Assembly: GCF_900184795.1 (NCBI RefSeq)
Contig: NZ_FXXN01000012.1
Span: forward strand, 1-64,000
Source: Magnetospirillum sp. 15-1
Lineage (GTDB): Bacteria > Pseudomonadota > Alphaproteobacteria > Rhodospirillales > Magnetospirillaceae
DNA: 64,000 nt
Direction: 5' to 3'
The number at the start of each line of letters is the position of its first letter. Within the stretch, counting starts at the first letter, position 1. The position numbers were made by a program, and so were the translations under genes. Below are positions 25,668 to 34,612 of the stretch, in pieces. The notes under the pieces were generated by a model. That model was not told where the DNA came from. It saw nothing but the letters and a program-made list of their open reading frames with translations, and searched no databases.

Positions 25668-26792
25668 ATGAAGGTCGCCATCATCGTCGACTGGCTGTCG
25701 GTGATCGGTGGAGCCGAGCGGGTCCTGGCCGAGATGACGGCGCTTTATCCCTCGGCCCACCTCTTCGCCGTGGTGGATCATCTGCAGGACCGCGCCATCC
25801 TGAACGGCTGCCCGGTGACCACGAGCTTCGTGCAGGGGCTGCCGGGAGCCGGCCGCCACTACCGCCGTTATCTGCCTCTGATGCCGTTGGCGGTGGAGCA
25901 ATGGAACCTCGGCGGCTACGACCTCGTTCTGTCCGCCAGCCATGCCGTCGCCAAGGGCGTCATCTCCACCCCCTGGCAGGTCCACATCGCCTACATCCAC
26001 ACCCCCATGCGCTTCGCCTGGGACCTGCAAGACGAGTCCCTGGAACAGGCTGCCCTCAGCCGCCCCGGAGGTTGGATCGCCCGCTGGCTGCTGCATCGGC
26101 TGCGCCTGTGGGATCAGATTTCGGCGCAACGTCCCGACCACCTGATCGCCAATTCCGCCTTCGTCGCCGACCGCATCCGCAAGTATTGGCGCCGCGAGGC
26201 CGAGGTGATCCATCCCCCGGTGGCATGCGGGCGCTTCGAGCCCAGAGCGAGCCCCGAGGATTTCTATCTCAGTGTCTCGCGTCTGGTGCCGGGCAAGCAG
26301 ATCGAATTGCTGGTGCGGACCTTCGCGGCCATGCCGGACCGCCGCCTGGTGGTGATCGGCGACGGACCGGAATTGAAGCGGCTCCGCCGGATGGCGAGCC
26401 CCAACGTCAGCATCATGGGCTGGCAGCCGGACGAGGTGGTCGCCGATCACATGGCCCGCTGCCGGGCCTTCATCCTGGCCGCCACCGAGGATTTCGGCAT
26501 CGCGCCGCTGGAGGCCCAGGCGGCCGGGCGGCCGGTGGTGGCCCTTGGGCGGGGCGGGGCCCTGGAAAGCATGAACGGGCTGGACCACTCACGCCCCAAC
26601 GCCGTCTTCTTCGCCGAGCCGACGGTTGCCTCCCTGCGGGACGGACTGGACCGGTTCGAAGCCAACGCCGCCCGGTTTTCGCCCCATGAGTGCCGCGCCA
26701 ATGCCGAGCGCTTCGCCCCGCAGCGCTTCCGTGACGCGCTGGCCCAGGCGGTGAACAAAGCCATGGCGGCCCAGGGACGGCGGTCCCCATGA
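25668..26792 (+). CDS. Glycosyltransferase family 4, mannosyltransferase-like
   Basis: The 374-residue protein starts MKVAIIVDWLSVIGGAERVL. It has IAYIHTPMRFAWDL, a segment seen in WbaZ/WbdC-type O-antigen mannosyltransferases, the donor-domain start YLSVSRLVPGKQIELLV and EDFGIAPLEAQAAGRPVVAL with both glutamates of E(x7)E. A rival upstream start at 25608 lies in the terminator and is rejected. Its stop overlaps the ATG of the following membrane protein (ATGA), so the two are coupled. Confidence 0.88.
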   Translation: MKVAIIVDWLSVIGGAERVLAEMTALYPSAHLFAVVDHLQDRAILNGCPVTTSFVQGLPGAGRHYRRYLPLMPLAVEQWNLGGYDLVLSASHAVAKGVISTPWQVHIAYIHTPMRFAWDLQDESLEQAALSRPGGWIARWLLHRLRLWDQISAQRPDHLIANSAFVADRIRKYWRREAEVIHPPVACGRFEPRASPEDFYLSVSRLVPGKQIELLVRTFAAMPDRRLVVIGDGPELKRLRRMASPNVSIMGWQPDEVVADHMARCRAFILAATEDFGIAPLEAQAAGRPVVALGRGGALESMNGLDHSRPNAVFFAEPTVASLRDGLDRFEANAARFSPHECRANAERFAPQRFRDALAQAVNKAMAAQGRRSP

Positions 26793-28714
26793 TCGCGGGG
26801 ATCGTCGCATGCGTGGCGGGACTGGGGCTCGGCCTCGGCTCGGTGGCGTTCTCCCTTCCCGTTTTCGCCCTGGGCGTCTGGCAGCAATCCGAACCGATGG
26901 TGGTGGCGGCCCATGCCGGCGCGGCCTTGTGCTGGCTCGGCCTGGCCCTCGCCTGCCCCCCCACCGCGCTGGCCGAGCGGCTGCGCTCGCCCCTGGTGCT
27001 GCCGCTGCTAGCCCTGGCCCTGTGGGGAGCGCTTGCGGCCCTGTGGTCCGATCACCCGCTGCGCTCCATCCTGGGACCGCCGCAAAGTGGCGAGGGGGCG
27101 CTGTGGAGCCTGGATACCGCCGCCTATGTGGTGGCGGCCTGGTGGCTGAGGGATTGCCGCCCCGCCGCCTTCCGCCGCCTGGCCTGGGGCGGAGCCGTCG
27201 CCGTTCTGGCGGTCGGACTGGTCAATGCCCCGATCCTGCGCTCGGCCACCATCCTGGGGGCGCTGCCATCCTTCTTCAGCTTTCCCAAGTTCCTCGGCTT
27301 CAGCGCGTTGGGGCTGTTCCCGGTGGCGTGGCTGCTGCGGGCCCAAGGTCGGCGTGGCTGGGTTGCCATGCTGTCGGCCGGGGTCGCCGGCCTGCTGCTG
27401 TCGGATAACCGCTCGGCCATGAGCGGGCTTCTGATGGCCGCCCTGTTCCTGTTCCCGATAAGCGGCCCTGCCCATCATGATCGCCGCCGCCTCGTTCTGC
27501 CCCTTGGCGCCTTGGCGGTCACGGCGGCGGCCGTCCTGCCCTACGTCGTGCTCCGCCATGCCGACTGGTTCCACGGCAGTTTCTCCCTATGGTCCCGATC
27601 CATATTGTTGGGCGCGGTGGATGGCCTGATCTTCGACGGCGCCCCGGCGGCGCTGTTCGGGCACGGCTGGCACGCTTACCAGGAATTCCTGGCCCGGGGC
27701 ATCGCGGAGACCGGTATCTCGCTGGTGGATGGGCAATGGAAGGACCTGACCCGCGACGAATTCCACGCCCATAACGGGGTCATCCAGGCCGCCTTCGCCA
27801 TCGGCCTGCCGGGTGCGTTGCTGATGCTGCTGTCGCGCGTCGCCATTGTCTGGGGGGCGGCAGGCGCCGCCGCCGGCATGGCCACGGCCTTCGCCGTCTG
27901 CCTGACCCTGACCGAGGCCACCTGGTTCATGCTGGCGGCCAGCCTGGCTTATCTGGGCCTGGCCATTGCCGCCCTGGCGCCGCCGCTGGAGCCCGCACCG
28001 GCCGCCGCCGGGCGTGGCGGAGACGCCGCCCGAATCTTCGCCCTGGCCTCGGCCCTGGTCGGATGCGGCCTTTCGGGGCTGTTGCTCATCCATGCCCAGG
28101 CGACGCGCCAACTCATAACCTGCATCAAGGCGGACCAATGCCCGTCGGCCCCGGTTCCCGACCATTTCATCGGCGGCGGCAGCGAGATCGCGGCCCTGAT
28201 CAATACGGTGGTGGGAGGCCGAACGGGAGCATTCAACAATCAGTCCCTGGCCATTTTGGTCCGGCGCATGGCTCTGCGACGGGACCGCCCGCCATCAGCG
28301 CTTCTGTCCCTCGCCCTGTGCCACGTCTTCGGACGGGCGGCGTTTCTGCCCCGGACATCGCGCTTCGGCGCGCTGACCCGCGAGGACGAAACCCTGTGGC
28401 GCGATGAGGTCCTGCGATTGCTGGAGGTGGCACCGGGCCGGCAGGACATCGCCGCCATCCACCTCAACTGGCTTGTCCAGCAGGGGCGCGAAAGCGAGGA
28501 CACGATCGTTCTTCCCGAACTGGAACGCCGCTTTCCCGACCATCCCGTGGTTCAGTGGTTTCGGGGATTGCGCATGATCGCCGGGGCCGATGCCGGGCAA
28601 CGGCGGGCCGGCCTGATCCGCTTGCGCCAGGCCCTGGACGGTGGAATCAAGCGCTTCGTCGTGGTCCCGGCCGAGATCGAAGCCGGCATCAGCAACGCCG
28701 GACTTGCGCCGTGA
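26789..28714 (+). CDS. O-antigen ligase/polymerase-like membrane protein (Wzy/WaaL family)
   Basis: The 641-residue protein has about 10-12 membrane segments in its first ~430 residues, with a periplasmic loop GHGWHAYQEFLARG through DEFHAHNGVIQAAFAIGLPG; the HAHN stretch is the typical H-box of O-antigen ligase enzymes. The last ~200 residues are soluble, TPR-like and end in a segment homologous to the end of the protein at 58932. The two are clear paralogues (shared PQSG, LGALW-like loops). It would join lipid-linked glycan units or attach glycan to lipid A-type acceptors. The stop overlaps the GTG of the next gene. Confidence 0.87.
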   Translation: MIAGIVACVAGLGLGLGSVAFSLPVFALGVWQQSEPMVVAAHAGAALCWLGLALACPPTALAERLRSPLVLPLLALALWGALAALWSDHPLRSILGPPQSGEGALWSLDTAAYVVAAWWLRDCRPAAFRRLAWGGAVAVLAVGLVNAPILRSATILGALPSFFSFPKFLGFSALGLFPVAWLLRAQGRRGWVAMLSAGVAGLLLSDNRSAMSGLLMAALFLFPISGPAHHDRRRLVLPLGALAVTAAAVLPYVVLRHADWFHGSFSLWSRSILLGAVDGLIFDGAPAALFGHGWHAYQEFLARGIAETGISLVDGQWKDLTRDEFHAHNGVIQAAFAIGLPGALLMLLSRVAIVWGAAGAAAGMATAFAVCLTLTEATWFMLAASLAYLGLAIAALAPPLEPAPAAAGRGGDAARIFALASALVGCGLSGLLLIHAQATRQLITCIKADQCPSAPVPDHFIGGGSEIAALINTVVGGRTGAFNNQSLAILVRRMALRRDRPPSALLSLALCHVFGRAAFLPRTSRFGALTREDETLWRDEVLRLLEVAPGRQDIAAIHLNWLVQQGRESEDTIVLPELERRFPDHPVVQWFRGLRMIAGADAGQRRAGLIRLRQALDGGIKRFVVVPAEIEAGISNAGLAP

Positions 28715-30000
28715 CGCCCAACGGCATCCGGCTGATCCAGGGATTAGCCATGGTGGTCAGCGGCACCCTGGCCTATCTGATCCGGCACGCCACGCTGGCC
28801 ATGCCGCTACGCTATGGCGTGGCCATCGCCGCCGGATCGCTGCTGATGATGGGAGCCCAGCGGCTGCTCTCCCGCTTCCCCCGGCAGAGCCCGTCAGCTG
28901 ACCTGTGGCGTCATGCCGAAGCCGTGGCGAGCATCGCCGCCATCCTGGTCACGGCCGCCTTCGCGTTGAAGGTATCGACCGGCTTTTCACGCTTGTGGGC
29001 GGTCTACTGGATGGCATCCTCGTGGTTCTTCCTGGCGGCCATCGACGCCGTCTGGGAGCGGTACAGGGCACCCCGGCGGATCGTGGTGGCGGGACCGGCC
29101 GCGTTCACCGAGCCGATCAAGGCCCGCCTCACCTCGGGTGCGGTCGCGGACATGGAATTCATGCCTCTGCCCGATCTGGTCCGGTGGCTCGACCGCCACG
29201 AAACGGTTGACGGCCTGGTCGATGAAATCATCGTGGTGGGCCCGGTGCCGGACGATGCGGTGCGGTCCGCGCTGATTCTTGCCCTCCACGGGAATCCGGT
29301 GGACTTGCGCTACTGCGTCGACCTTGGGGGCCTCCTTCCCGAGGGATGGGCCAACACCCCCCTGGGCGAGCTGACGGTGCCGCTGGCGCCAATTCAGCCC
29401 CTGAGGCAGCGCATGATCAAGCGGTTGGAGGATTTGGTGCTGACCCTCCTTGCCCTCCCCGTCCTGTTGCCCGTTTTGGCGGCAATCGCCCTGATGATTC
29501 GTCTCGACAGTCCTGGGCCGGTGCTTTTTCGCCAGCGTCGCCTGGGGCTGGGAGGGCGGGCTTTCACCATTCTCAAATTCAGGACCATGCTGGACGATGC
29601 GTCGTTGCAGGCCGAGGCGCCACAGGCCCGGAAGGGAGACGACCGCATCACCCGGTTGGGCCACCACCTCCGCCGTTCGGGCCTCGACGAGCTGCCGCAG
29701 ATCTTCAATGTACTGAAGGGAGAGATGTCTCTGGTCGGCCCCCGCCCCCATGCCCTTCCCCACGACGTGCAGTGGTCGGCGGCGGTCGCGGGCTACACGA
29801 GGCGCTTTGAAATGAAGCCGGGGATCACCGGACTGGCCCAGATAAAAGGATGCCGTGGTCCTGTTGACCTTGGAAGGCCCATCGAGGATCGCTTGGCGAT
29901 GGACATGGCATATATCGCATCCTGGTCCCTAGCCCTTGACCTCCAGATCATCATCAAGACGGTCCGGAATAGATTGGCTGGCGATACCCCGGACCTCTGA
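28711..30000 (+). CDS. Polyprenyl-phosphate sugar-1-phosphate transferase (PHPT family)
   Basis: The 429-residue protein begins with a GTG overlapping the previous stop. An N-terminal region with four or five membrane helices is followed by a Rossmann-like CoA_binding_3 segment (DEIIVVGPVPDD) and by the C-terminal bacterial sugar transferase domain: KRLEDLVLTLLALPVLLPV, DSPGPVLFRQRRLG, FTILKFRTM, SGLDELPQIFNVLKGEMSLVGPRP and the final KPGITGLAQIKG. All catalytic segments are intact. It starts assembly of a repeat unit on undecaprenyl phosphate. A strong hairpin terminator follows. Confidence 0.93.
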   Translation: MTPNGIRLIQGLAMVVSGTLAYLIRHATLAMPLRYGVAIAAGSLLMMGAQRLLSRFPRQSPSADLWRHAEAVASIAAILVTAAFALKVSTGFSRLWAVYWMASSWFFLAAIDAVWERYRAPRRIVVAGPAAFTEPIKARLTSGAVADMEFMPLPDLVRWLDRHETVDGLVDEIIVVGPVPDDAVRSALILALHGNPVDLRYCVDLGGLLPEGWANTPLGELTVPLAPIQPLRQRMIKRLEDLVLTLLALPVLLPVLAAIALMIRLDSPGPVLFRQRRLGLGGRAFTILKFRTMLDDASLQAEAPQARKGDDRITRLGHHLRRSGLDELPQIFNVLKGEMSLVGPRPHALPHDVQWSAAVAGYTRRFEMKPGITGLAQIKGCRGPVDLGRPIEDRLAMDMAYIASWSLALDLQIIIKTVRNRLAGDTPDL

Positions 30001-30005
30001 AACGG

Positions 30006-30039
30006 CCCCCCCCTGGAACCGTCATGCTCCAGGGGGGGG
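30006..30039 (+). terminator. Hairpin terminator after the sugar transferase gene
   Basis: A 12-bp perfect stem, CCCCCCCCTGGA with TCCAGGGGGGGG around a 10-base loop, begins five bases after the stop. No T-run follows (AATCG), so it may stop transcription in combination with Rho or protect the 3' end. Confidence 0.6.
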
Positions 30040-30146
30040 GAATCGCGCGGACCATGGCGGAGGGCCTACGCCCGCCCACCGCCCGGCACCTTCTACAGGG
30101 TCATGCGAGTCGAAGACGGTGAGGTAGCCGTCGATGCGCCGGGTGG

Positions 30147-30266
30147 TCACCTCCCGCTGGGGAATGGTGGTGCCGAGCGCCTTGGCGACGTGTCGTCACA
30201 TGCCGCAATGATAAGCGCAAGAGATATGACGAAGGGCAGAGAAAAATGTTTGGATCGAATGGGCAT
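30147..30266 (-). CDS. Remnant of a lipoprotein gene divergent from tetR
   Basis: The 39-codon frame reads MPIRSKHFSLPFVISLALII then AAC, a lipobox signal (IIAAC), and soon ends. RND efflux adaptor proteins often begin this way, and such genes are often divergent from a TetR regulator. No adaptor sequence follows; after the stop the frame changes and nothing is recognisable up to the sugar transferase terminator. It is most likely the surviving start of a lost efflux gene, less likely an intact small lipoprotein. Confidence 0.5.
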   Translation of the reverse strand: MPIRSKHFSLPFVISLALIIAACDDTSPRRSAPPFPSGR

Positions 30267-30324
30267 CTTGGTATCCCTGGCCTGGCGGGGCCGGCTCATG
30301 AACTCTGGACGACGGCCCGCACGT

Positions 30325-30344
30325 ACTGTACCGTATCGTACAGT
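30325..30344. promoter_or_regulatory. Palindromic operator between tetR and the divergent lipoprotein remnant
   Basis: ACTGTAC and GTACAGT, spaced by six bases, form a perfect 7-6-7 inverted repeat located 45 bases before tetR and 58 before the divergent gene. This is the normal place and size for a TetR-family operator. A single ACTGTAC half-site also occurs at 37759-37765 beside IS5 copy 3. Confidence 0.7.
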
Positions 30345-30388
30345 TTTGGCTTTAGCAATGCGGTTTTCGGCGGCAGGGAAAGGCATCC

Positions 30389-31033
30389 ATGAGAGACGAG
30401 CGGAAAGCGGTCCCCGGTAAACCCCAGGCACGTGGAATTGCCCGCAGGGCCGCCATGCTCAGGGCGGCGACGGAACTGTTCCTGGAGAAGGGATTCGAAC
30501 GCACCAGCCTGAGCGATATCGTCGATCGCTCCAAGGGGTCCCGCAGTACTCTTTATGAGTATTTCGGCAATAAGGAAGGCCTGCTGCGGGCCATGGTCGA
30601 GGACACTGCCGCCATGATGCGTCAGAACGTCGGCATCGACAGCGTTGCGCAGGGCATGACCGAAGCCGGGCTGGTCGAACTGGGGGTTCGCTTCATCCGC
30701 GCCGTCCTGGCGCCGGATGTCGTCGCGGTCTATCGGATCGTGGCCAGCGAAGGCCGTTGGGTTTCGGGCATCGCCGAACTGTTCTATCAGGCGAGCGTCC
30801 AGGAACAGAAGAGCCGCCTATCCGACTGGTTCCGGCAGGCACGGTCTTCCGGGGGGTTCAAGGACATTTCCCCCGACGACCTGACGCGCCTTTTCGTCGG
30901 GATCGTCCTCGCCGACTTCCACGTTCGGCATACTATCGGCCTGGACCCAACCTGGGACGACGACGAGATTCAGCGCCATACCAAGCTGGCGGTGGGGATT
31001 TTCCTGGCCGGAATCAGGTTGCCGCCCGACTGA
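30389..31033 (+). CDS. TetR/AcrR family transcriptional regulator
   Basis: The 214-residue protein has the TetR helix-turn-helix at residues ~20-66: AATELFLEKGFERTSLSDI, then STLYEYFGNKEGLL. The C-terminal part matches the AcrR/TetR_C_33-like ligand domain (VYRIVASEG, ELFYQASVQE). It most likely represses its own gene and a divergent gene, now reduced to a remnant, through the palindrome at 30325. Its original target may have been an RND pump that is no longer here. Confidence 0.9.
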   Translation: MRDERKAVPGKPQARGIARRAAMLRAATELFLEKGFERTSLSDIVDRSKGSRSTLYEYFGNKEGLLRAMVEDTAAMMRQNVGIDSVAQGMTEAGLVELGVRFIRAVLAPDVVAVYRIVASEGRWVSGIAELFYQASVQEQKSRLSDWFRQARSSGGFKDISPDDLTRLFVGIVLADFHVRHTIGLDPTWDDDEIQRHTKLAVGIFLAGIRLPPD

Positions 31034-31095
31034 ATGGAGAAGAGGGAATGACCTTTCATGCCCCGAACCAAAATTGTCGAAGCCGCCACGAGCCA

Positions 31096-31875
31096 TCAGT
31101 CAGGCGACAGCGCCGCTAAACGTGGCAGGACGGTTTCACGAGCCTTGGTCACATCGTCGACAAAATCGATCTCGGTCCATGAAAGGTCGCTGATGTCGGT
31201 GGCGGCGAACCGCTCGGGTTCGGCCAGGATCAGGTCGCGGATCGCTTCCTCGTATTCCAGGCCGGTCTGCCCCTGTTCCACATACCGGGCACAACGGTCG
31301 GCCAGCAGAATCGCCATGGCGGGAGAGAAGCGGAAGAAACCGACCGATTCCCCGTGCCAGTCATGGGCATGCTCGGGCTTCTTGCGGAAGTCGACGATCC
31401 GTTCGTTCCGCAAGCAGATCTTCACCGGCTCGTCGCCCGGCTCGATCTCGCGGTCCAGCAGCAGCACGTTTTCGGCCGGAGCGGCCAGCAAGCGGCCGAT
31501 CATGGCCGGATCGTACAGCACGTCACCATCCATCAGGATCACCGGACGACCGCACCGCAGCCGTTCGGCCTGCACCCATAACGATACCAGGCTACCCAGC
31601 CGGAAATCGGGGTTTTCGATCAGGCGGACCCGGCCTTCCAGGCCCAGCCGCGCCACTTCCCGCCGGATGGCGTCGCTCTGATAGCCGACGGTCAGCCCGA
31701 TATCCTCGACGCCATGGGCCATCAGGGCGTCCAGATGGCGCTCCAGCAGGGTCTTGCCCCCGAATTCCAGCAGCACCTTGGGGCCGGGAATCGCGCCATC
31801 CAGTCTGCGGCCGACACCGGCGACCAGCAGGATGACGGCCGGGGAAGATTTCGACATGTTATCGCTGAAACTCAT
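31096..31875 (-). CDS. Nucleotidyltransferase for phosphonate activation (PntC-like)
   Basis: The 259-residue protein has an intact nucleotidyltransferase signature, LLVAGVGRRLDGAIPGPKVLLEFGGK, with VILMDGDVLYDP providing the metal-binding DGD. It is the last gene of the phosphonate operon, 12 bases after the transaminase gene. Families of this type activate 2-aminoethylphosphonate as the CMP derivative, or sugar phosphates as NDP-sugars. Given the adjacent CDP-alcohol phosphotransferase, CMP-aminoethylphosphonate is the likely product. The start follows AGAGGGG; an internal ATG at 31857 is possible. Confidence 0.8.
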   Translation of the reverse strand: MSFSDNMSKSSPAVILLVAGVGRRLDGAIPGPKVLLEFGGKTLLERHLDALMAHGVEDIGLTVGYQSDAIRREVARLGLEGRVRLIENPDFRLGSLVSLWVQAERLRCGRPVILMDGDVLYDPAMIGRLLAAPAENVLLLDREIEPGDEPVKICLRNERIVDFRKKPEHAHDWHGESVGFFRFSPAMAILLADRCARYVEQGQTGLEYEEAIRDLILAEPERFAATDISDLSWTEIDFVDDVTKARETVLPRLAALSPD

Positions 31876-31887
31876 GTGAACCCCTCT

Positions 31888-32988
31888 TCACGCGGCCTTC
31901 ATTTCGCCGACGATGTCCGCGACGGCTGCCAGCAGGCGCTGGAAATCGGCCGGATCGATAGCACCGATACAGCCGATACGGAAGCTATCGGCCCGACTGA
32001 GCTTGCCGGGATAGATCAGGAATCCCCGCCCGGCCAAGGCCCGGTAGAAATCCTCGAACCTGAACCAGCCCTCGGCCGGGCTGTGGAAGGTGGCGATGAT
32101 GGGCGCCTGCACGGCGGGGGCGAGGAACAGCCGGAATCCAAGCCCGGTCATGCCGGCCGCCAGGGTGGCGAAATTCTCCTGATAGCGCCGCAGCCGGGCC
32201 GGCGGACCACCTTCGGCCTCCAGATGGCGCAATGCGGCGACCAGCGCCGCCACCACCTGGACCGGCGGAGTGAAGCGCCATTGTCCGTTGGCTTCGAAGC
32301 CGCGCCACTGGTCGCAAAGATCGAGGCTGAGGGACGGGCAGACATTCCGGGCGGCGGCCAGCGCCCGCCTGTCGATCAGGGCGAAGCCCAGCCCCGGCAC
32401 CCCCTCCAGGCATTTGTTGCTGGAGGCCATGATCGCGGTGGCCGGATGGCGCCTAAGATCGATGGGCAGGGCGCCGAAGCTGCTCATGGCGTCCACCAGC
32501 AGCGCCTTGCCGTGACCGAGGACGATTGCGGCAATCTCGGCTAGGGGATTGAGCAGTCCGGTCGTGGTCTCGCAATGGACCATCGCCACATGGGTGATGG
32601 ACGGATCATCGGCCAGCGCCCGGCCGACGCGGGCGGGGTCGACCGGCTGATCCTCATTCCAGGACAGGGTCTCCACCTGCCGGTTCAGGCGGTGGCCCAT
32701 GGCGGCCATCCGCTCGCCATAGGCTCCGTTGACCAGCACCAGCAGCCGGTCGGCCGGCCCGACCAGGGTGGCGATGGTCGCCTCGACGATGAAGGTGCCG
32801 CTGCCCTGCAACGGTACCGCCACATGGCTGCCCTCGCCATGGACCAAGGCCAGCAGCCTTTGGCGCATCTCCGCCGTCAGGGCGATGAAGGCCTCGTCGC
32901 GCGACCCCCAATCGCGCAGCATGGCCTGGCGGGTTTCCGGGCGGGTCGTCAGCGGTCCCGGGGTCAGCAGGATGGCGGGCTGGGTCAT
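31888..32988 (-). CDS. phnW: 2-aminoethylphosphonate-pyruvate transaminase-like (PLP)
   Basis: The 366-residue protein is a class V aminotransferase. LLTPGPLTTRPETRQAM is the standard opening of PhnW, GSGTFIVEATIATL contacts the PLP phosphate, LLVDAMSSFGALPID carries the PLP aspartate, and Lys192 in SSNKCLEGVPG is the Schiff-base lysine. In a biosynthetic operon it runs from phosphonoacetaldehyde to 2-aminoethylphosphonate. Its ATG overlaps the stop of the phosphotransferase gene (TGATG). Confidence 0.87.
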   Translation of the reverse strand: MTQPAILLTPGPLTTRPETRQAMLRDWGSRDEAFIALTAEMRQRLLALVHGEGSHVAVPLQGSGTFIVEATIATLVGPADRLLVLVNGAYGERMAAMGHRLNRQVETLSWNEDQPVDPARVGRALADDPSITHVAMVHCETTTGLLNPLAEIAAIVLGHGKALLVDAMSSFGALPIDLRRHPATAIMASSNKCLEGVPGLGFALIDRRALAAARNVCPSLSLDLCDQWRGFEANGQWRFTPPVQVVAALVAALRHLEAEGGPPARLRRYQENFATLAAGMTGLGFRLFLAPAVQAPIIATFHSPAEGWFRFEDFYRALAGRGFLIYPGKLSRADSFRIGCIGAIDPADFQRLLAAVADIVGEMKAA

Positions 32989-33620
32989 CAGGCGGCGTCA
33001 CCGGCTTCACCGGTCTGAAGGGCCTGGACGGCGATCAGCCGGCGAAGACGCCATCCGGTCAGCAGCGCCATCAGCGTCGCTCCGATGGCCGCGCCGACCA
33101 GGATCGGCAGCAGCCAGTTCAGCCAGGCCAGCGGCGCGAACAGATACAGCAGATCGTCGATGTCGAAGCCGAAGGCACCGGAATAGGCCTTGACGGTCAG
33201 GTTCTGCCGCTGCTCCAGGACTTCCGACCAGTGGCCGCAGAGGAACAGCGACACACCGGCGATCAGGCCGAGGACAATGGCCCAATCCCCCAGGGAGGAG
33301 TTGCGCAGGCCGACGCCAATGGCGACGAAGAACACCGGATTGACGATGTTGTCGACCAGACAATCCCAAGCCCGGCCTTCCGGCGTCGCCATGTTGCCGA
33401 TGCGCGCCAGTTCGCCGTCGGCCCGATCGAGAAAAGCCGAAAGCAGCCATAGCCAGCCGCCCCACCACGTCCACTCGGAATCCCCCGGCAACAGCGCGGC
33501 GGCGGCCATCAGGCCGGTGATCAGGCGAAGGGTGGTGATGTGATTGGGGGTGACCCCGGTGCCAACCAGCGGGCGGACCAGCGGGCGGGCCAGTCGATGC
33601 GTCCACGAACCACCCATCAT
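32988..33620 (-). CDS. CDP-alcohol phosphatidyltransferase family membrane protein
   Basis: The 210-residue protein contains the complete family motif D(x2)DG(x2)AR(x8)G(x3)D(x3)D, as DRADGELARIG followed by GRAWDCLVD. Five or six membrane segments flank it. These enzymes displace CMP by an alcohol; next to a phosphonate pathway it would transfer aminoethylphosphonate from CMP to a lipid or glycan hydroxyl, or place it on a diacylglycerol. The start at 33620 overlaps the flippase stop by four bases. A long upstream open frame is rejected as a shadow of the flippase gene. Confidence 0.88.
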   Translation of the reverse strand: MMGGSWTHRLARPLVRPLVGTGVTPNHITTLRLITGLMAAAALLPGDSEWTWWGGWLWLLSAFLDRADGELARIGNMATPEGRAWDCLVDNIVNPVFFVAIGVGLRNSSLGDWAIVLGLIAGVSLFLCGHWSEVLEQRQNLTVKAYSGAFGFDIDDLLYLFAPLAWLNWLLPILVGAAIGATLMALLTGWRLRRLIAVQALQTGEAGDAA

Positions 33621-34612
33621 GACGATGTCTCCTCTATCTTGGATGGCGCGGCACCGACCAGACGCCGCCCCTCGATCCATTGCCAGGCCAGCAGCCCCGG
33701 AACCCCCAGGAACAACTCGCGGATCCGTTTCAACAGCGACAGCTCGATGGCGCTCTGCGGCCCGATGCCCAGAAGCCCGCACACCAGGATGAAGCCGCCT
33801 TCCTGAATACCCAGGGCGCCCGGCACCGCGAACCCCAGGGCACGGATGGCCTGACCCAGGCTTTCGATGATCAGGGCCTCGCGCAGATCGACCGGCACGC
33901 CGACCACGTGCAGGGCGGCCATGACCTCGAGGGCGCCCAACAGCCAGGACATCAGATGGTGCCCGGTCCCCAGGACCAGCCGGCGCGGCGATTTGTACAA
34001 CTCGACGATGGCGAGATGCAGTCCCGCCACATCTTCCAGCCCCTTCCAGTTCTGCCGGCGGGCCAGCCGCAGCAGGGCGCTTTCCAGGACGAGGAACAGC
34101 CCCATCCGCTGGGCCAGGATGAAAGCCACGACGACGCCCAGCGCCGCCAGAACCCCGCCGACGATCCAGTGGACGGTTCCCATCGTGTCGGGATTGGCCA
34201 TCAGCAGGCCCAGGCCCAGCACGGTGAAGATCACCTGGCTGAGCATTTCCAGGGTGAGATCGACGGTGACGGCGGCGCCGGCCTTGTTGAGCGCCACGCC
34301 GCGCAGGGCCATCAGGCGGGCGCCGACGAATTCGCCGCCGATCTGGGCCACCGGCAGCAAGGCGTTCACCCCTTCCCGGATCAGTCGCAGGCCGAAGACC
34401 ACCGGACGCGACGGGACCTGGGGGGAAATCACCACCGAGCGCCACGCCAGTCCTGACGAATAGCTCTGGGGGAAATGCAGGGCGATCACCAGGAGGATTC
34501 CCCATCCGGCATTGGCGATACTGGTAGCGATTTCCGCCCCGCCATGCATCATCACCAGACCGATGGTGAGGGCCAACCCGATCAGGGTGGACAGGATGGC
34601 GGTTACCTTCAT
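33617..34612 (-). CDS. Flippase-like membrane protein (LPG_synthase_TM / UPF0104)
   Basis: The 331-residue protein has about eight membrane helices and the family pattern of the lysylphosphatidylglycerol synthase membrane region: GLRLIREGVNALLPVAQIGGEFVGARLM near residue 85 and ALGFAVPGALGIQEGGFILVCGLLGI near residue 265. HpnL and AglD-type proteins belong here. No soluble aminoacyl-transfer domain is present. In this operon it probably moves the phosphonate-modified lipid across the inner membrane. ATG overlaps the stop of the decarboxylase gene (ATGA). Confidence 0.85.
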   Translation of the reverse strand: MKVTAILSTLIGLALTIGLVMMHGGAEIATSIANAGWGILLVIALHFPQSYSSGLAWRSVVISPQVPSRPVVFGLRLIREGVNALLPVAQIGGEFVGARLMALRGVALNKAGAAVTVDLTLEMLSQVIFTVLGLGLLMANPDTMGTVHWIVGGVLAALGVVVAFILAQRMGLFLVLESALLRLARRQNWKGLEDVAGLHLAIVELYKSPRRLVLGTGHHLMSWLLGALEVMAALHVVGVPVDLREALIIESLGQAIRALGFAVPGALGIQEGGFILVCGLLGIGPQSAIELSLLKRIRELFLGVPGLLAWQWIEGRRLVGAAPSKIEETSS

